Of a stretch of 35,263 nt of DNA, positions 33,994-35,263 are shown piece after piece. This stretch comes from a virus: IMG/VR virus record IMGVR_UViG_3300042385_000486, positions 1-35,263 of that record. One strand, written 5' to 3'. The notes beneath the pieces were generated by a model that saw nothing but the letters and a program-made list of their open reading frames with translations, searched no databases and was not told the DNA's origin. How positions within the stretch are numbered: position 1 is the stretch's first letter; the number at the start of each line of letters is the position of its first letter. The position numbers and the translations under genes were made by a program.

Positions 33994-34024
33994 CCGTATA
34001 TCTTTGATTTGATATACGGTGTTT
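33994..34024 (+). terminator. Hairpin terminator after the 123-residue gene
   Basis: CCGTATATC (33994-34002), 8-nt loop, GATATACGG (34011-34019), then a T-rich stretch. A 9-bp stem, mostly A/T; weaker than the others. Confidence 0.6.
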
Positions 34025-34025
34025 C

Positions 34026-34033
34026 TATTTATA
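34026..34033 (+). promoter_or_regulatory. TATTTATA octamer before the 76-residue gene
   Basis: Exact TATTTATA right after the terminator and 7 nt before ATG 34041, repeating the terminator-octamer-start order. Confidence 0.45.
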
Positions 34034-34040
34034 CCATATT

Positions 34041-34271
34041 ATGGCAAAAAAAAGAGATAAAATACTACTATATTTAGATAACAAAGGAAAAAACTTCTTG
34101 GTATATGAGGAAAAAGATTTACTGGATCTTAAATTGCCTGTAGAGTATATTGATAATGGTACTAATTTGTATTTGGATACTTTAAAAGAAAAGTGGGAAA
34201 TAAAAGAAGTCAAGTCATCTAAAAACGAATTGACGTTAAAATTTAAAATGATTTTAAGAAAAACAGAATAA
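34041..34271 (+). CDS. Small hypothetical protein
   Basis: A 76-residue, Lys-rich protein with no signal peptide or membrane helix. The sequence (LLYLDNKGKNFLVYEEKDLL, then LKFKMILRKTE) suggests a small alpha/beta or beta-barrel domain. It ends 1 nt before the next gene, so it is probably co-translated with the DUF4338-like protein and may be its accessory. I recognise no family. Confidence 0.45.
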   Translation: MAKKRDKILLYLDNKGKNFLVYEEKDLLDLKLPVEYIDNGTNLYLDTLKEKWEIKEVKSSKNELTLKFKMILRKTE

Positions 34272-34272
34272 T

Positions 34273-35263
34273 ATGGATACGTTACAAGAATACTTTGGAA
34301 TTGAATCGTTTGACTTTGAAGGAAATAAACGAAAGTTGGTTGATAATCTTAATTTGTTGAAGTCTATGTCTGTTGAAGAGCAGACCTTTTACAAAAAGTG
34401 GATGGAAATACAAACGTGTGAAAGTTTCTCAAATAAGGCTAATATGATTAAAGCCAAAATTTGGACACCCACCGATATTAACGATGAATCTTTAACTATT
34501 AAAGAAATTGAAAGTATAAATCCAAAATTGGTTTATGTTGAATCAAAACAACAAAATGAAGATTGGACAATTCTTCGTATTTTTGGTCATACAATGACTT
34601 TTGATCAAACGCCTGGTAGATTTATTAAATTTCTTGTAACCGATGGAGATATTGATAACCCAAAGTATATTGGTTGTATCAGTGTTTCTAGTGATGTAAT
34701 TGCTATTACTGACCGTGACAATTATTTAGGATGGACTACATCTGATAAGATGGAAAAGAAACGATTGGCATATAGCGCAATTGGCAGTTGTATTATGAGT
34801 ACTCAGCCAATTGGTTATAATTTTCTAGGTGGTAAATTAATAGCCGCTATGATTACTACGTCAACAGTACGTGATCTTTGGAAACAATTATACGATCAAA
34901 CTCTTGTGGGTATGACAACTACAAGTTTATATGGTAGTTACAGTATGTATAATAGTTTAAAATGGTGGCACAAATGTGGATCTAGTGCTGGTAAAATTTC
35001 AATTAAACCAGATGATGGTATTTATGAAACTTGGCACAATTGGTTAAAAGATATTGATGTAACTGCTTATGATAAAGCACTTACTCAAAAAGAAGGAGTG
35101 AGTGGACCTGTAACTGGAGCTAAATCTCGTATTCTCGGTATGATATTTAGTAAATGTGGAATAAAACAATCCAACTATCAACACGGATATGAACGAGGTG
35201 TATATTATAGTTGTTTTTATGAAAATACCAAAGAGTTTTTGCAAAGTAAAATTGATGTTGATC
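34273..35263 (+). CDS. DruA/DUF4338-like protein (3' partial)
   Basis: Open from ATG 34273 to the window edge, 330 complete codons. The core at about 132-240 (YIGCISVSSDVIAI, DRDNYLGW, then IGSCIMSTQPIGYNFLGGKL, TTTSLYGSYSMYN and WWHKCGSSAG) follows the pattern of DUF4338, the domain found in DruA of the Druantia anti-phage system and in many phage proteins. Members share an invariant Arg-Asp followed by Gly-Trp, seen here at 148-154. The biochemical activity of the domain is not established. Its presence in a phage with no other Druantia gene points to a phage-specific role, perhaps DNA processing or competition with other phages. The stop lies outside the window. Confidence 0.6.
   Translation, partial: MDTLQEYFGIESFDFEGNKRKLVDNLNLLKSMSVEEQTFYKKWMEIQTCESFSNKANMIKAKIWTPTDINDESLTIKEIESINPKLVYVESKQQNEDWTILRIFGHTMTFDQTPGRFIKFLVTDGDIDNPKYIGCISVSSDVIAITDRDNYLGWTTSDKMEKKRLAYSAIGSCIMSTQPIGYNFLGGKLIAAMITTSTVRDLWKQLYDQTLVGMTTTSLYGSYSMYNSLKWWHKCGSSAGKISIKPDDGIYETWHNWLKDIDVTAYDKALTQKEGVSGPVTGAKSRILGMIFSKCGIKQSNYQHGYERGVYYSCFYENTKEFLQSKIDVD

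Overview
The window is a contiguous piece of an AT-rich genome from a T4-like contractile-tailed phage (Caudoviricetes, myovirus morphology). All recognised genes lie on the + strand, packed with short gaps or ATGA overlaps. Diagnostic T4-type proteins are the tail tube protein gp19, a gp26-like baseplate hub chaperone, gp32 single-strand DNA binding protein, UvsX recombinase, T4-type RNase H, the gp41-like helicase and a class Ia ribonucleotide reductase. The mix of a CobS/MoxR-like ATPase, a VWA protein, a DUF4338 protein and collagen-like fibres is typical of uncultured environmental T4-like phages. The host cannot be named. Several promoters have a classic TTGACW - 16/17 bp - TATAAT-like form, so the host uses ordinary sigma70-type promoters.

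Layout: (1) 1-2021, adhesion genes: the end of a collagen-like fibre, a second tail-fibre-like protein and a tail fibre assembly chaperone. (2) 2182-3348, a HAD phosphatase fused to a nucleotidyltransferase, under its own promoter. (3) 3409-16443, tail and baseplate module: tail tube, an HxGH nucleotidylyltransferase, gp26-like chaperone with a +1-frame continuation, a 1434-residue tape measure protein with 48-residue repeats, and four baseplate proteins. (4) 16480-20534, a compact family A DNA polymerase-like protein and two proteins of unknown function. (5) 20660-28657, DNA replication, recombination and nucleotide metabolism: gp32, UvsX, RNase H, helicase, NrdA, NrdB. (6) 28743-35263, accessory region: a membrane-anchored PAS protein, a hypothetical protein, a secreted repeat protein with its own promoter and terminator (moron-like), a MoxR-type AAA+ ATPase with a VWA/HExxH partner, two small hypotheticals and a partial DruA/DUF4338-like protein.

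Regulation visible in the sequence: six or seven sigma70-like promoters, five hairpin terminators, and a recurring octamer TATTTATA just 5' of many genes. That octamer is the exact reverse complement of the T4 late promoter TATAAATA. It often lies only 4-7 nt from the start codon with no Shine-Dalgarno sequence, which suggests leaderless or near-leaderless transcripts. No tRNA, rRNA, CRISPR array or insertion sequence was seen.

The most interesting items are the gp26/+1-frame chaperone overlap, the family A polymerase palm inside the late region, the TATTTATA motif, the single-strand-binding-protein leader, the ATPase/VWA pair, and the HAD-nucleotidyltransferase fusion. All assignments come from reading motifs by eye. 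No database search was run.
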